The notes below the pieces were generated by a model, which saw nothing but the letters and a program-made list of their open reading frames with translations, was not told the DNA's origin and did no database searches. This document shows positions 17,889-27,152 of a DNA stretch of 64,000 bases, one piece after another. Source of the DNA: Kosakonia radicincitans DSM 16656 (lineage in GTDB: Bacteria; Pseudomonadota; Gammaproteobacteria; Enterobacterales; Enterobacteriaceae); assembly GCF_000280495.2 (NCBI RefSeq), contig NZ_CP018016.1:3162001-3226000 (forward strand), in the 5' to 3' direction. The translations under genes and the position numbers were made by a program. Each line of letters begins with the position of its first letter. The stretch's first letter is position 1.

Positions 17889-17912
17889 CAAAACCCCGTC
17901 ACCAGGACGGGG
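17889..17912. terminator. Strong hairpin inside the head gene operon
   Basis: A 9- to 10-bp stem AACCCCGTC/GACGGGGTT with loop CTGGT on the minus strand, followed by TTTT and a T-rich stretch. The fold is symmetric. It lies between the small STY1053-like gene and the DUF4054 gene and must be read through, presumably by Q-modified polymerase. Confidence 0.7.
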
Positions 17913-17913
17913 T

Positions 17914-18267
17914 TTATTCGGTTTCAGCAGTACTGCCGGAGGTATCCGGCTGTTGCGCCAGCGCCTCGTCGATGGCCTTTTGCAGTGTCTCTGCTTTAGC
18001 CGCCGAAGGTGCCTTTTTGCCCAGCACCTCTTCGTACCGGGTGCGCAACGCGGCGATATCCACTGCCGTTTCACCGGCATTCTGTTGCGCCAGCGTCTCG
18101 TCGCTCTCGTCATGCTCCGCACGCAACAATTTGGCCTTAACGAACAGGTGATCGCGGAAATCACCCGCCACCAGAGCAGAATGGCCGCGCTGGATGGTGA
18201 TGCGCTTGCCAGTCACCCCATCAGTGACGGTCAACGGCGCAGTATGAAGATTAAACAGTTCAGCCAT
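17914..18267 (-). CDS. STY1053-like phage protein with HeH/LEM-like C-terminus
   Basis: A 117-residue protein just downstream of the capsid gene. The N-terminal AELFNLHTAPLTVTDGVTGK and 'IQRGHSALVAGDFRDHLFVK' resemble the phage family STY1053. The C-terminal LRTRYEEVLGKKAPSAAKAE followed by a helix looks like a HeH/LEM helix-extension-helix. Start at 18267 is chosen for the GGGGTG site and family N-terminus. Confidence 0.65.
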   Translation of the reverse strand: MAELFNLHTAPLTVTDGVTGKRITIQRGHSALVAGDFRDHLFVKAKLLRAEHDESDETLAQQNAGETAVDIAALRTRYEEVLGKKAPSAAKAETLQKAIDEALAQQPDTSGSTAETE

Positions 18268-18269
18268 CG

Positions 18270-19220
18270 TTACACCCCATCCACGTAATGAGCAGCTTTC
18301 GGAATACGCCATTCCGTCCCACCGGTACGCAGCAGCGCCGGTACCTTGAAGTTGATGTTATCCGCCGTGGCCGGAGCCAGGAAACGCAGCGGCATCACAT
18401 CGTGTCCTTTGACTACACGGAGGTCTTTTTTATAGACCATCATGCGATCGGTTCCACCTGCGCCCGCGCCTTTCAGCAGAATGTCGTCTTCAAATTCCAT
18501 ATCGCGGAAATTCTGGCGCAGGAATTCGAGCAGGGTAACGTTGCTGGCGTTTGCAGTTGAAAGCAGGGTTCGCTGGAGCAACTGGAACTGCTCTGACGGG
18601 ATCACAAATCCGTTTGGTCGATGAACGGTCAGCGTATTTTCCAGATAGACCTGGTTATAAGCGTTACCAAAGAAATCGATAATCGGCTGCGCGCCATAGG
18701 TTGGAATTGCGGCAACCAGTGCGGCCAGGGTGGACGATGCCGACTCCACGCCAACATTAGGACTTTTATAAAGCCCCTCTCCCACACCCTTATCGCCCAG
18801 AAGATAGATTTTGTTCAGCCCCTGCTCAACGACATCACGTACTGCCTGCCCGCGTTCGGCGTCCAGGTTAACGTTGTTCAGCATGGCAAAGCCGATCTCT
18901 TCCAGAGAATAGGTGTAACCCAGTGCTGCGGTCGTGATTTCTTTGAAGCCCTGGGACATCGCAATATCAACGGTCGGCACATCGGTGCTGTTCGGACCAA
19001 GCACCTGCAATTCACCGCGGGCATCAATCGCGCGGAACACCACCATTTTTGCCCAGTCCGGCGCGCTGTTATCCAGCGGCAGCAACGTGCCATATTTGAA
19101 CTGGGGATACTCCAGCCGGTAGATCTCCGCTTCGACATACGCGGCCTGCTGGATCAGGAACGACAGCGCCGCGACCGGTGACACGTCGAAAACAGCAGCG
19201 TCAGAAAATTTTCGCTTCAT
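18270..19220 (-). CDS. Major capsid protein (DUF2184)
   Basis: A 316-residue HK97-fold type capsid protein. DUF2184 features: AYVEAEIYRLEYPQFKYGTL near the N-terminus, AMSQGFKEITTAALGYTYS, EQGLNKIYLLGDKGVGEGLY and a C-terminal 'ATADNINFKVPALLRTGGTE'. Position after the cement protein gene supports this. Strong AGAGG ribosome site. Confidence 0.9.
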   Translation of the reverse strand: MKRKFSDAAVFDVSPVAALSFLIQQAAYVEAEIYRLEYPQFKYGTLLPLDNSAPDWAKMVVFRAIDARGELQVLGPNSTDVPTVDIAMSQGFKEITTAALGYTYSLEEIGFAMLNNVNLDAERGQAVRDVVEQGLNKIYLLGDKGVGEGLYKSPNVGVESASSTLAALVAAIPTYGAQPIIDFFGNAYNQVYLENTLTVHRPNGFVIPSEQFQLLQRTLLSTANASNVTLLEFLRQNFRDMEFEDDILLKGAGAGGTDRMMVYKKDLRVVKGHDVMPLRFLAPATADNINFKVPALLRTGGTEWRIPKAAHYVDGV

Positions 19221-19234
19221 TATTAACCTCTTTA

Positions 19235-19753
19235 TTAATTGCCAGCGGAAGGAGCAGCAAGAACGCCATCAACACGGATTTCACCAACTTCACCGGCAAC
19301 CACATCATCAACCCAGCGGACAAAATTGAGTGTCACCCCCGCAGCGGACCCGGCGGATAAACGCCCCAGGTTGTCACCGGTCTCAGTGATAACGATCACC
19401 GCATCACCCGCGTTAGCCCCATCCACGCAAAGCGCGAACATGGGGCCACGATGCAAAATGGAAGCGACATGGCTCACCGGATAACCCGTTGCATAGGCAT
19501 CCGGATTTGTTGGTGAGCTGTTGCTGAATTCAGCCAGTGAGCGGACGGAAAACCCGATAATGTCCTCAGCCGTTGTGGCGGCTGTCACCGGCGCGCAGGA
19601 GCGGGCAGCGGTACCGCGGATCACTGCACGGCCAAACGGAACCAGCGCAGACTCAACAACCCGCGATACCACTTCAACCACGTCAGTGGTGGAAATCTGC
19701 CCCTCGTACGCCTTGCCGCGATAAAGCGTGAAATTGTTCTGAGCAATAGCCAT
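19235..19753 (-). CDS. Structural cement protein Gp24-like
   Basis: A 172-residue protein upstream of the capsid gene. Pattern: FTLYRGKAYEGQISTTDVVE, GRAVIRGTAARSCAPVT, PVSHVASILHRGPMFALC, typical of Gp24-type capsid decoration/cement proteins. Overlaps the protease gene by one base; AGGAGG site. Confidence 0.8.
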   Translation of the reverse strand: MAIAQNNFTLYRGKAYEGQISTTDVVEVVSRVVESALVPFGRAVIRGTAARSCAPVTAATTAEDIIGFSVRSLAEFSNSSPTNPDAYATGYPVSHVASILHRGPMFALCVDGANAGDAVIVITETGDNLGRLSAGSAAGVTLNFVRWVDDVVAGEVGEIRVDGVLAAPSAGN

Positions 19754-20952
19754 TATTTGGCCTCCTGTTTGCCGTAGCGTTTATCGAGCCAGGACTGACG
19801 GACGCTGTCACGGGTCGCCTGCGCCCCGGAGGTTTTCGCGCCCCGCATATCGCGGCTGAAATTAAAGAGCGAGTCATCGGAGCGCTGTTTGCTGTCCGGA
19901 TCGTCCTCTTCATCGTCGTCATCGTTTTCTTTGCGCTCTTCTTCCGCATCGAAATAAGCCGTGACATACGCATCAGGTGCTTTGTCCCACGATTCGTATT
20001 TGCGGCACTTGATACCCGCGGCATCCAGCGCAGCACGTTTGATTTTCAGAGGGTCGGTTGCATCGCAGGTAAAACCGGTACCCGCTACCTTCACGGCTGA
20101 GTCGCGTACCGCCAGCAAATCCGCCACGCGTTTAGAAATCGAATCTTCGGAAGTTTTCTCTTTCAGTTCCTCGATCTCTTCGTCTTTGGCGTCAGACTGG
20201 GCCTTCTCTTTTTCCAGCTCTTCCTCTGCCGAATCCTTCTCAGCTTCGGCCTTCTCTTTTTCTTCCTCCGCGTCTTTCACGCGTTTTTTCAGGTTGTCGA
20301 TGGTGGTCTGGATCAACTGCTGAGTTGCCTCATCAGCCACTTCCACCCGAACGCCTGAATCCAGAACAACTTTAAATGGCATGGGCTTTGCTCCCGTTGG
20401 TTTATGGTCGAACAATCGCGCCAGATGCCCGGCCCTGGCCTGGTCACACAGTGCGATGTGGTTGATAGTGATGTCCCGTTGAATGAACTCGTACGGGGTG
20501 CCATCCGGCGCCGTGCCGGGGGTCTGGTCATACTCGGAGGTATAACCGGCTGACAGTTCCGCTTTACCGCGGTCGATGGCATCGATCGCGGCCTGGTCTT
20601 TGATCAGCAGATCTACGACGACGAAATCGCCATCCTGGCGGCCCGGCGAAATCGCATGGCCGGCAGTCACCTCTTTAAACGTCCCGGAGTCTACGAGGTC
20701 ATCGGGGTGATCAATGGTGACGTCTTTGTTGTCGTAGCTCGCCAGGCTCTGAGGTTTAAAAACCTCTTCTGGCGGACGATAAACATTAACGATCTGACCG
20801 GGTGGCCTGTCTGTTAACCCCAGCTCGGCGGCCAGATACTGCTGAATACCGGAACGGGCAACGCGCCCGGGGACTTTGAGATAGCCCTCAGGTGTGATTT
20901 CGCGCTGGGATGTGACGGGGAAGGCCACGCGGTCACGGACTGTGATCCGCAT
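19753..20952 (-). CDS. DUF2213 capsid maturation protease fused to scaffold
   Basis: A 399-residue protein. Residues 1-190 are the DUF2213 domain (EITPEGYLKVPGRVARSGIQ, DVTIDHP, a GRQDGDFVVVDLLIKDQAAI region and AELSAGYTSEYDQTPG), considered a prohead-protease-like domain. Residues ~215-275 form a strongly charged coiled coil of Glu/Lys and ~340-360 an acidic Asp/Glu block, features of scaffolding proteins. The C-terminus is basic. Probably both protease and scaffold for the DUF2184 capsid. Confidence 0.8.
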   Translation of the reverse strand: MRITVRDRVAFPVTSQREITPEGYLKVPGRVARSGIQQYLAAELGLTDRPPGQIVNVYRPPEEVFKPQSLASYDNKDVTIDHPDDLVDSGTFKEVTAGHAISPGRQDGDFVVVDLLIKDQAAIDAIDRGKAELSAGYTSEYDQTPGTAPDGTPYEFIQRDITINHIALCDQARAGHLARLFDHKPTGAKPMPFKVVLDSGVRVEVADEATQQLIQTTIDNLKKRVKDAEEEKEKAEAEKDSAEEELEKEKAQSDAKDEEIEELKEKTSEDSISKRVADLLAVRDSAVKVAGTGFTCDATDPLKIKRAALDAAGIKCRKYESWDKAPDAYVTAYFDAEEERKENDDDDEEDDPDSKQRSDDSLFNFSRDMRGAKTSGAQATRDSVRQSWLDKRYGKQEAK

Positions 20953-20970
20953 GCGTGTTACTCCAGATGG

Positions 20971-21840
20971 TTAGTAATCGAGACCCTGTATCAGTGGGGT
21001 GGGAGTGCAACGGCAATTAATATGCGCACGCCCGGGAAACAGCCCGGTTTCGCCGTTAAAACTTGCACCTTTTGACCAGAGATAAACGCCGGGTCCGTAG
21101 CCTACATCCTGCCTGGCGATGTGAAAGCATTTGATTTTTGCTTTCGGATATCGCCCTGCCGGGTTGCCGCTGACGCGCACATCCTGAGACGTTGACCAGC
21201 GAAACCGGTCAATGCCTGCCTGCTGCTGGCGCTGGCGTGTGATGTCGCTACGGATTTTCGCGGTCTGGTCACGGGCGATGAGTTTTGCCCGGTTGTACGT
21301 CGCGCCGGTGGTGTTTTGCAGATTGCGGGTTATCGTGGTCAGCGAGTCGCCCCGCAAAATACCGTCCATAACTTGCCGCTGAATGTCGTCGAAGTAGTCT
21401 GATGACAGCGATTTGATCAGTGCGACATTCTGTTCGACTGATGCGTCGAAATAATCCACCAGCCCGCCATTAACCATCAGGCCGGTCATGTCAACGCCCA
21501 GCGCGCGGTTAATCTGCTCAACAAACACCGCTGAACTTTCGGAGTCGGCCCGGCTGACAACGCGCTGAGCCAGTTTTTCTGTTGCTGCACCAAACGCAAC
21601 AGAGAAGAACCGGTCCGCCGCCTGCCGGATTGAGGCCATGATGATATCGGTTAAACGGCTGTCGGCGGTGAACTCACGGCGCAGTACCGGGATCAGTGCT
21701 TCATCAATCGCCTGCGCCATTTGCCGGACAATATCGCGCAACTGCCCGTTGTAGTAACGTTCAGTTTCGTCAGTTTGCTTCGCCGGTCTCAGCGGTGCCC
21801 GTCGGCGCGGTGGCCTCTTCTTCAGGATTTCCGCCAGCAT
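20971..21840 (-). CDS. MuF/SPP1 gp7-like head morphogenesis protein
   Basis: A ~289-residue minor head protein. The C-terminal MuF domain is visible: NRAKLIARDQTAKIRSDITR, RFRWSTSQDVRVSGNPAGRY, then a HINCRCTP zinc-like end. The ATG at 21840 overlaps the portal gene by 71 bases; longer in-frame starts up to 21924 overlap more. Such proteins are packaged with the portal and may enter the cell with DNA. Confidence 0.82.
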   Translation of the reverse strand: MLAEILKKRPPRRRAPLRPAKQTDETERYYNGQLRDIVRQMAQAIDEALIPVLRREFTADSRLTDIIMASIRQAADRFFSVAFGAATEKLAQRVVSRADSESSAVFVEQINRALGVDMTGLMVNGGLVDYFDASVEQNVALIKSLSSDYFDDIQRQVMDGILRGDSLTTITRNLQNTTGATYNRAKLIARDQTAKIRSDITRQRQQQAGIDRFRWSTSQDVRVSGNPAGRYPKAKIKCFHIARQDVGYGPGVYLWSKGASFNGETGLFPGRAHINCRCTPTPLIQGLDY

Positions 21841-23161
21841 TGCCGAGCCGGAACTGATAATCGCCGCCTCGCTCGGCCTTTTCGTCTGCCTCAATGTCGG
21901 CAATATCAGATTCGTCGATACCATAGATCCCCTGCTCCATGAGTTTTCGCGCTACCTGAGACGGTTTCACCACTCCCTGTTGCAGACGAATATCATCTGC
22001 CTGTGCGTCAGCGAGTCGCTGCGCTGACAGTTCGGTGTCGGTCGGCTGCGCCAGCGGAGAGAATTCAAAATCCAGTCCATCCGGCATGGTGCCCAGCGTT
22101 GAGCGGATCAGGACTTCATCAATGCGTTTCAGGAATGGCCGGTACTTTGATTCCTGTCCGCCCCTGATGGTGTTGTAGTAGTTGTTCATATCGCCCTGGC
22201 CGGAGTCGCCAATCCCCTTGGACTGAACACCAAATAATCGTGTCATCGGGATGCCCGCTGCACCGGATGTCCATTCCATAAGGGATGAAAGAATTTCACC
22301 CAGTCCGCCGAACGAGATCTGCTTGCGTTCAAAAACTTCTTTACTGTCCAGCAGCGCCAGCCGGTAAAGGGACTTCATCATGCCAAAAATGTTGTAGCGG
22401 CGGGCTATCGACTCATCCATATCACCAGAGGACAGATCGGAGGCGAGGTTCTCACGATTGATAACATCAATGTTCGCTTCCTGAATCAGCGCCGCGATGC
22501 CGCCCTTTGCGCTGACGGCATCTTTGACATCCTCAAGGCAGCGCCGCAGACGGCTGTCGTCCCAGCCACCGTTGATCATGCGCAAACGCATAGGCAACGG
22601 CGCTCCGGGTGCTTTGACGAAATGGCTGTAGTGAATGCGCTGAGTACCGCCGTTAACCACGTAGTAGTCCGGCAGCATGTAATTTTCTTCCAGCGGATTC
22701 GTGACGTTGAATTGCTGGCCGTTGATAAACATGCGGTCAAGCACCAGCAAACGGCGCAGTGAACCCTTTTTGATTCTTTTCACGTCCAGTGGGGTATCGA
22801 ACGATTGATCGGTGATCATCAGCACACCCGCCCCACCGTATACACCAGCCCACTTGAATGCCTCCTGCGTTGCCCCCTGAACGTTAAACGCCTTTTCTGC
22901 CTCACGAATGGCCGTGGCGTCGTCAGCGGCAAATTCCCGCCACTCGCGCGTTGAGTCGTCAACCGGAATATCAATGATGTCGCGGGCGATCCAGTTTTCG
23001 ATATACGCGGCTTCCAGTTCGCCAAAATCCTGCATCATGCCGAACTGAAAACGGTTAAACATGCGGCGGTCACGATCTGTACCCATGCCGGTCATGACGT
23101 TCATTAGCCCGTCAGAGGTCACGCGAATACGCGGTTTTCCGCCGTACTGGTTATTGCTCAT
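21770..23161 (-). CDS. Portal protein (DUF1073)
   Basis: A ~463-residue portal subunit, the dodecameric DNA gate of the head. DUF1073 features: MMQDFGELEAAYIENWIARD, FKWAGVYGGAGVLMITD, a 'GLGEILSSLMEWTSGAAGIP' block and 'LFGVQSKGIGDSGQGDMNNY'. Starts 3 bases after the terminase stop. The C-terminal tail is acidic and overlaps the MuF gene. Confidence 0.9.
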   Translation of the reverse strand: MSNNQYGGKPRIRVTSDGLMNVMTGMGTDRDRRMFNRFQFGMMQDFGELEAAYIENWIARDIIDIPVDDSTREWREFAADDATAIREAEKAFNVQGATQEAFKWAGVYGGAGVLMITDQSFDTPLDVKRIKKGSLRRLLVLDRMFINGQQFNVTNPLEENYMLPDYYVVNGGTQRIHYSHFVKAPGAPLPMRLRMINGGWDDSRLRRCLEDVKDAVSAKGGIAALIQEANIDVINRENLASDLSSGDMDESIARRYNIFGMMKSLYRLALLDSKEVFERKQISFGGLGEILSSLMEWTSGAAGIPMTRLFGVQSKGIGDSGQGDMNNYYNTIRGGQESKYRPFLKRIDEVLIRSTLGTMPDGLDFEFSPLAQPTDTELSAQRLADAQADDIRLQQGVVKPSQVARKLMEQGIYGIDESDIADIEADEKAERGGDYQFRLGNAGGNPEEEATAPTGTAETGEAN

Positions 23162-23163
23162 CG

Positions 23164-24804
23164 TTAAACCCATCCCCACCCGGTGCCGCCACCGGAAATT
23201 AATTCGATCTCGATTGCATCCATGAACGTGTCGAGGATGTCGTCATTTTTGTGGCTGTCATCTGCGGAGAAATCGGCACATTCGGCCAGAGCAGGCAATA
23301 CCCAACTGGTTTGTGCTGCTGGCGTACCATCCCAGTAAAAAACCTGATTGACGGGCTGGCCATCGTCGGTCATCAGTGCCGGAATGAACACCTTGCCGGT
23401 TTTGATCTGAGGGACGCTGTTCAGGCAGCGAACCAGCTTGTTCTGTCCGGCGCCACGGGGGATTTCCAGCACGGGGATCGATTTACGCTTTTTCAGCGTG
23501 GTAATCAGTCCCTGCCCGGCCTGTTTATCCTCAATACCCATATGCCGGAGCGGTGCCGGGCGTTTCGGATTATATGGTTTCCATTTTTCCCACAGCGCTG
23601 TTGCCTGCTGTAGCAAATCTTCCGGATCCCACCTGCCGCGCACGCTGTCGATGAGGTACAGATTGTTGTCTGTCCCCATACCAGCCAGCGTAAAAACGGT
23701 GTAATCGTTGTAGTCCTCGACCTTGCCGCTGTTGGTGTCCACGTAAACGGCGCGGTGTGTCAGCGGTGGCAGATGCGTGTAGCGCTTAAACCAGTCGGTA
23801 TCGATCAACCCACCCGTCAAAGCGCGCGGACGCTGCATGTACTGCGATAGAAACGTGTATTCGTCACGCTCCCACAGTCGCAGCAGATCGCCCACGTATT
23901 CGTTAGCTGGCCAGTACGACCAGTAGCGAACACCACCGACAATCACGCTTTCCGTGTCTTTAACAGAGAACCAGCACAGTGAACGCCACGGTTCCGGTAG
24001 TGCATCGATATATTCGTCGCTGACCAGCGCCGGGATTGTGACGTGGTGGAAATCCACGCCCATTCCGCCCGCCAGCATGAAGCCGGTGGCATCGTCGGTG
24101 TGCAGGCGCTGCTGGATACTGACGAACGGGGTTGGGTGGTCTTTCGATTTATCGCCGCGGCGGGAACGAATGGTGTTCACCAGCAGACGGTTTGCGTTCT
24201 CGCGTTTCGTCGCAGAGAACATGTCCTCTGGCTTGTTGTAGTCATCCAGGCACACAAAGCCGGAAAAATCAGGGCCGGGATATCCCGCGCGCCCACCTGT
24301 GATTTGCCCACCACTGGAGCGGGAAACCGTCTGGCCAACGGTCCGCCCGCGGGGATTAACAACCTCCCACTCTTCGGCCTGGTTAACGCCAAACTTGCAC
24401 GGCCACAGCGACTGATATTCAGCGCTGGCGATAATGTCGCGGGTGCGTCGGCTGTTACGTTTGACCAGCGAATCAGCAAACGAAACGTTCAGATTACGAA
24501 ACCGGCGTAACTTACCCGTTTGCACCAGCATGTTGATGTATGCCGCTGCGTGGATCGAAACGAACTCGGTTTTTGTCCCACCCGGCGGCACGTTGATAAT
24601 AAGGTTTCGTGGCTGTAACCGTCCGAATACCAGATCATCAATTTTGCTGGCCATCATGCGATGATGCCAGTTAACCAGCAGGCGATCACCCTGCAACAGC
24701 TCAAACCAGAGGCGGGTGAAATTCAGGAAGGATTTTTCGCTTTTTGACTTAAGGGCGACACGATCAGGAAAATCGAGGTCTTCCCACTCGAGTAGCTGCG
24801 ACAT
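23164..24804 (-). CDS. Terminase large subunit
   Basis: A 546-residue packaging motor. The ATPase half shows a Walker A-like NVPPGGTKTE at ~71-80 and Walker B 'FSGFVCLDDYNK' near 190. The nuclease half begins with AVYVDTNSGK (~345), followed by the DxxD-type acidic pair near SHKNDDILDTFMDAIEIEL. Related to the Terminase_6/17-type proteins of myoviruses. Next gene is the portal. Confidence 0.92.
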   Translation of the reverse strand: MSQLLEWEDLDFPDRVALKSKSEKSFLNFTRLWFELLQGDRLLVNWHHRMMASKIDDLVFGRLQPRNLIINVPPGGTKTEFVSIHAAAYINMLVQTGKLRRFRNLNVSFADSLVKRNSRRTRDIIASAEYQSLWPCKFGVNQAEEWEVVNPRGRTVGQTVSRSSGGQITGGRAGYPGPDFSGFVCLDDYNKPEDMFSATKRENANRLLVNTIRSRRGDKSKDHPTPFVSIQQRLHTDDATGFMLAGGMGVDFHHVTIPALVSDEYIDALPEPWRSLCWFSVKDTESVIVGGVRYWSYWPANEYVGDLLRLWERDEYTFLSQYMQRPRALTGGLIDTDWFKRYTHLPPLTHRAVYVDTNSGKVEDYNDYTVFTLAGMGTDNNLYLIDSVRGRWDPEDLLQQATALWEKWKPYNPKRPAPLRHMGIEDKQAGQGLITTLKKRKSIPVLEIPRGAGQNKLVRCLNSVPQIKTGKVFIPALMTDDGQPVNQVFYWDGTPAAQTSWVLPALAECADFSADDSHKNDDILDTFMDAIEIELISGGGTGWGWV

Positions 24805-25036
24805 TTTTCAATCCCGATTTTTACCCTTTTTTGGGGCTATTTAACATAATGGACGTTACCCGAACAGCGGGATTGGCACTCATGCCAAATTCACCACGAA
24901 AGCGTTAAAAGGACAGGTTTTCCCGGTGATAAACAGGCATTTTTAGCAATAACATTTTGATAACAAATCGCCATTATTACGGTCCGGTTAAAATGACAGA
25001 CGAAACCCGCTTTTTACCCTATTTTCTCTTTTCTAC
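24805..25036. other. Intergenic region between large and small terminase genes
   Basis: A 232-base AT-rich gap with no gene. It holds several T runs and no strong hairpin. Its position is where a packaging initiation site could lie, but no cos- or pac-like motif can be recognised by eye. Confidence 0.3.
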
Positions 25037-26059
25037 TTAATCCAGATCGGGGAGTTGTTTTTCTAATGCCGCCTGCGCCTTCGCATAATCTTCCGGCGTG
25101 TAATTAACCTGGTTGATGGGGCCGCCGTCAGCACCAGTCAGTTCGGTGCGGTTTTTCAGCATGCCAAGATGCTGCGCCACCATTTTCAGGGCGTCATCCT
25201 GATTGCGCATCTGAACTTCCAGGCCGAAGCGCCCTTCTTTTACCCCGGCGAACAACCGACGCGCTGCGCCGTGTAAATCTCGGGTATCGTGAAAAAATGC
25301 CCTGCTTACCCCTATCCCGTTACAGCGAGGGCATTCGGGATTCGGATCAAGGGTGGCATCGAACCCGTAGCCTCCGTCATCGCGCGGAGCGGCTTTTTTC
25401 TTTTCCTTTGCCTCTGCACCGGCTTCCTCAAATTCAACCGCATCGCGCCACTGATACTGGTGGCCGAATCCCCAGCAATGGCGGCAGCACAAACGACGAT
25501 GTTCGGTGATTTGCGTTGCATCTGCTGTCGCCAGTTCCCACCACATTTTCAGCACGGCGTCCTGCGTGATTTGAGTGCGCCGCTCTCTTGCTGCCAGAGC
25601 ATCGCGAATCGCCCGGCTCACCTTATCGTTTCTGTACATTCGCGAGGCTGCGACATACGCAGTGTTTCCCTCGCCTTTTCCACCGGCACGTTTATAAGCG
25701 GCCACGCGGTTCATATCGATGAGGTACTCGCTAACGAACCGGGCCTGCATATCGTTAAGCCCGTATTCATCAGGGTTTAAACTCCATTGATCTGTGGTGT
25801 TTGCAGGTGGCAGGCAATTTGAATCAATTTGATTTTCAATTTGGAGAATTGGAGTTTTTGCACCGCTTTGCGCATGCGCACTGCGCAATTTTTTCTGCGC
25901 AGTTTTTTGCGCACTTTGCGCAGCGGGCTTTTTGATGTAGCGACGAGCTGATGCGTAATTCAGTCCCTGCGCTTCACACCACTCTTTCGGTGATATTCCG
26001 TTTTTGGCATGGTCGGCGAGGAACTGGTTTTGCAGCGCTCCCCAGTCCGGTTTTACCAT
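25037..26059 (-). CDS. Terminase small subunit with HTH and zinc-binding motifs
   Basis: A 340-residue DNA-recognition subunit of the packaging terminase. The N-terminal ~45 residues contain a helix-turn-helix (GISPKEWCEAQGLNYASARR). Residues ~60-90 are low complexity. The Terminase_2 core starts at ~102 (LNDMQARFVSEYLIDMNRVA, YKRAGGKGEGNTAYVAASRM). Two Cys clusters (CCRHCWGFG and CPRCNGIG) look like a DnaJ-type zinc finger. C-terminal tail is acidic. Confidence 0.88.
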   Translation of the reverse strand: MVKPDWGALQNQFLADHAKNGISPKEWCEAQGLNYASARRYIKKPAAQSAQKTAQKKLRSAHAQSGAKTPILQIENQIDSNCLPPANTTDQWSLNPDEYGLNDMQARFVSEYLIDMNRVAAYKRAGGKGEGNTAYVAASRMYRNDKVSRAIRDALAARERRTQITQDAVLKMWWELATADATQITEHRRLCCRHCWGFGHQYQWRDAVEFEEAGAEAKEKKKAAPRDDGGYGFDATLDPNPECPRCNGIGVSRAFFHDTRDLHGAARRLFAGVKEGRFGLEVQMRNQDDALKMVAQHLGMLKNRTELTGADGGPINQVNYTPEDYAKAQAALEKQLPDLD

Positions 26060-26113
26060 AGTCGTTTACCTTTCTTACGCCATTACGATGAGGCTGCTCA
26101 TTGTGATGGCAAT

Positions 26114-26143
26114 AAAAAAGCCACCAGCGGATGCCAGTGGCTT
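26114..26143 (-). terminator. Terminator downstream of the 26198 gene
   Basis: Stem AAGCCAC/GTGGCTT, followed on the minus strand by six T. It ends transcription of the upstream accessory gene before the small terminase gene. Confidence 0.75.
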
Positions 26144-26197
26144 AATGTCATAAAATATTGTGAAAATTCTTATGTTACAGAATTCATAAATCTTATA

Positions 26198-26683
26198 TCA
26201 ATCTAAGCGAGGATCAGTAACACCAGAGATAACCAACTCCTTGACTGCCCGACAAACTTCAAAGAATGCATTATTTTCAGTAGGGTCTGAAACCAATATT
26301 GTTTTTTTGCCGTCACCGACATCAACATGCAACCTGTTTTTTTCTTTCCATAATGCAACGGAGACAAGATGGTAAGATCCGCCGCCATATTCTGAGTCGT
26401 CAACGACGGTCGAAACCTTGAATTTCAACTTATACTCTTTATCCAAGTCAAAACCAGCGAAAGGCATCTGTTGGAACAAGCCCTTCTCGTTAAGATAGCC
26501 TACAGATACATAAGGGTGAGGTACTTTATTTGCATCCACCCATGATGCTGATGGCAATGAAAGGGATTCTATATATTCAGAAACTAACGTTCGGGCCGAT
26601 TCTTGTAATTCAAATTTACGATCGCTGTGCTTATCCTGCAATTCCTTATAACGCTGCTTGATATCTTTGAAGGTAACGTGCAT
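26198..26683 (-). CDS. Hypothetical protein, accessory gene
   Basis: A 161-residue protein with a helical N-terminus (KDIKQRYKELQDKHSDRKFE) and a beta-rich C-terminal half. No family recognised. Start at 26683 is set by a GGAGAA site; an upstream in-frame ATG at 26716 lacks one. Lower GC than the head genes on its left, and its own terminator, suggest a moron. Confidence 0.6.
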   Translation of the reverse strand: MHVTFKDIKQRYKELQDKHSDRKFELQESARTLVSEYIESLSLPSASWVDANKVPHPYVSVGYLNEKGLFQQMPFAGFDLDKEYKLKFKVSTVVDDSEYGGGSYHLVSVALWKEKNRLHVDVGDGKKTILVSDPTENNAFFEVCRAVKELVISGVTDPRLD

Positions 26684-26773
26684 GGCTTTCTCCGAGAGAT
26701 GTGCAAGAATTAGCATTTTACCTCCACAAACAATTTTTTCTCATTCAAAATATTGGTCTTGTTTGCATTATCA

Positions 26774-26802
26774 CAGGCACTCAGTGAATGCCTGCTGTAA
26801 TG
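26774..26802. repeat. 29-bp direct repeat, copy 1
   Basis: CAGGCACTCAGTGAATGCCTG plus eight further bases; identical to 27957-27985 at 28 of 29 positions. Contains a CAGGCA/TGCCTG inverted repeat. On the minus strand it also encodes the end of a short reading frame (LQQAFTECL). Confidence 0.8.
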
Positions 26803-26807
26803 TCAAC

Positions 26808-26826
26808 AAAAACCGCCCGCAGGCGG
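26808..26826 (-). terminator. Terminator downstream of the 26856 gene
   Basis: Stem CCGCC/GGCGG with a 4-base loop followed on the minus strand by TTTTT. Confidence 0.7.
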
Positions 26827-26855
26827 CCTTTACGATAATTGAGCACTGTTAAAAC

Positions 26856-27152
26856 TCAGTTTACCGGGCGCGGATTGTACTTCCTGATTTCAGCTTCAAT
26901 ATCCCATTTCGTTATATCTTCATTGGTTGCGATGAAGAAATGAGATCCGTCACCTCTCGTATACTCGCTGACAGGATGCGGTTCAACTTTTCGCACATTA
27001 ACCTCAGCAGGCTGATCCCTAGCATAAAATTTTGCTAATTGCTGATTGTGGTTGCTTGGAACTTCTAAAATACGCGTATGCGGCCCGGTGAATACAACTC
27101 CATGGTGCTCACCACCAATAACCAAGTAATCATAGATTTTATCTTCAGTCAT
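26856..27152 (-). CDS. Small hypothetical protein
   Basis: A 98-residue protein, beta-rich (KIYDYLVIGGEHHGVVFTGP) with a charged C-terminus. Not recognised; resembles small phage/plasmid proteins of unknown function. Start at 27152 has a GGGGGT site. Followed by its own terminator, and lies between the two copies of the 29-bp repeat. Confidence 0.55.
   Translation of the reverse strand: MTEDKIYDYLVIGGEHHGVVFTGPHTRILEVPSNHNQQLAKFYARDQPAEVNVRKVEPHPVSEYTRGDGSHFFIATNEDITKWDIEAEIRKYNPRPVN

Noticed and set aside
26009..26206. 65-codon plus-strand frame near the small terminase start
   Set aside because: Overlaps the terminase start and the terminator at 26114-26143; no ribosome site.
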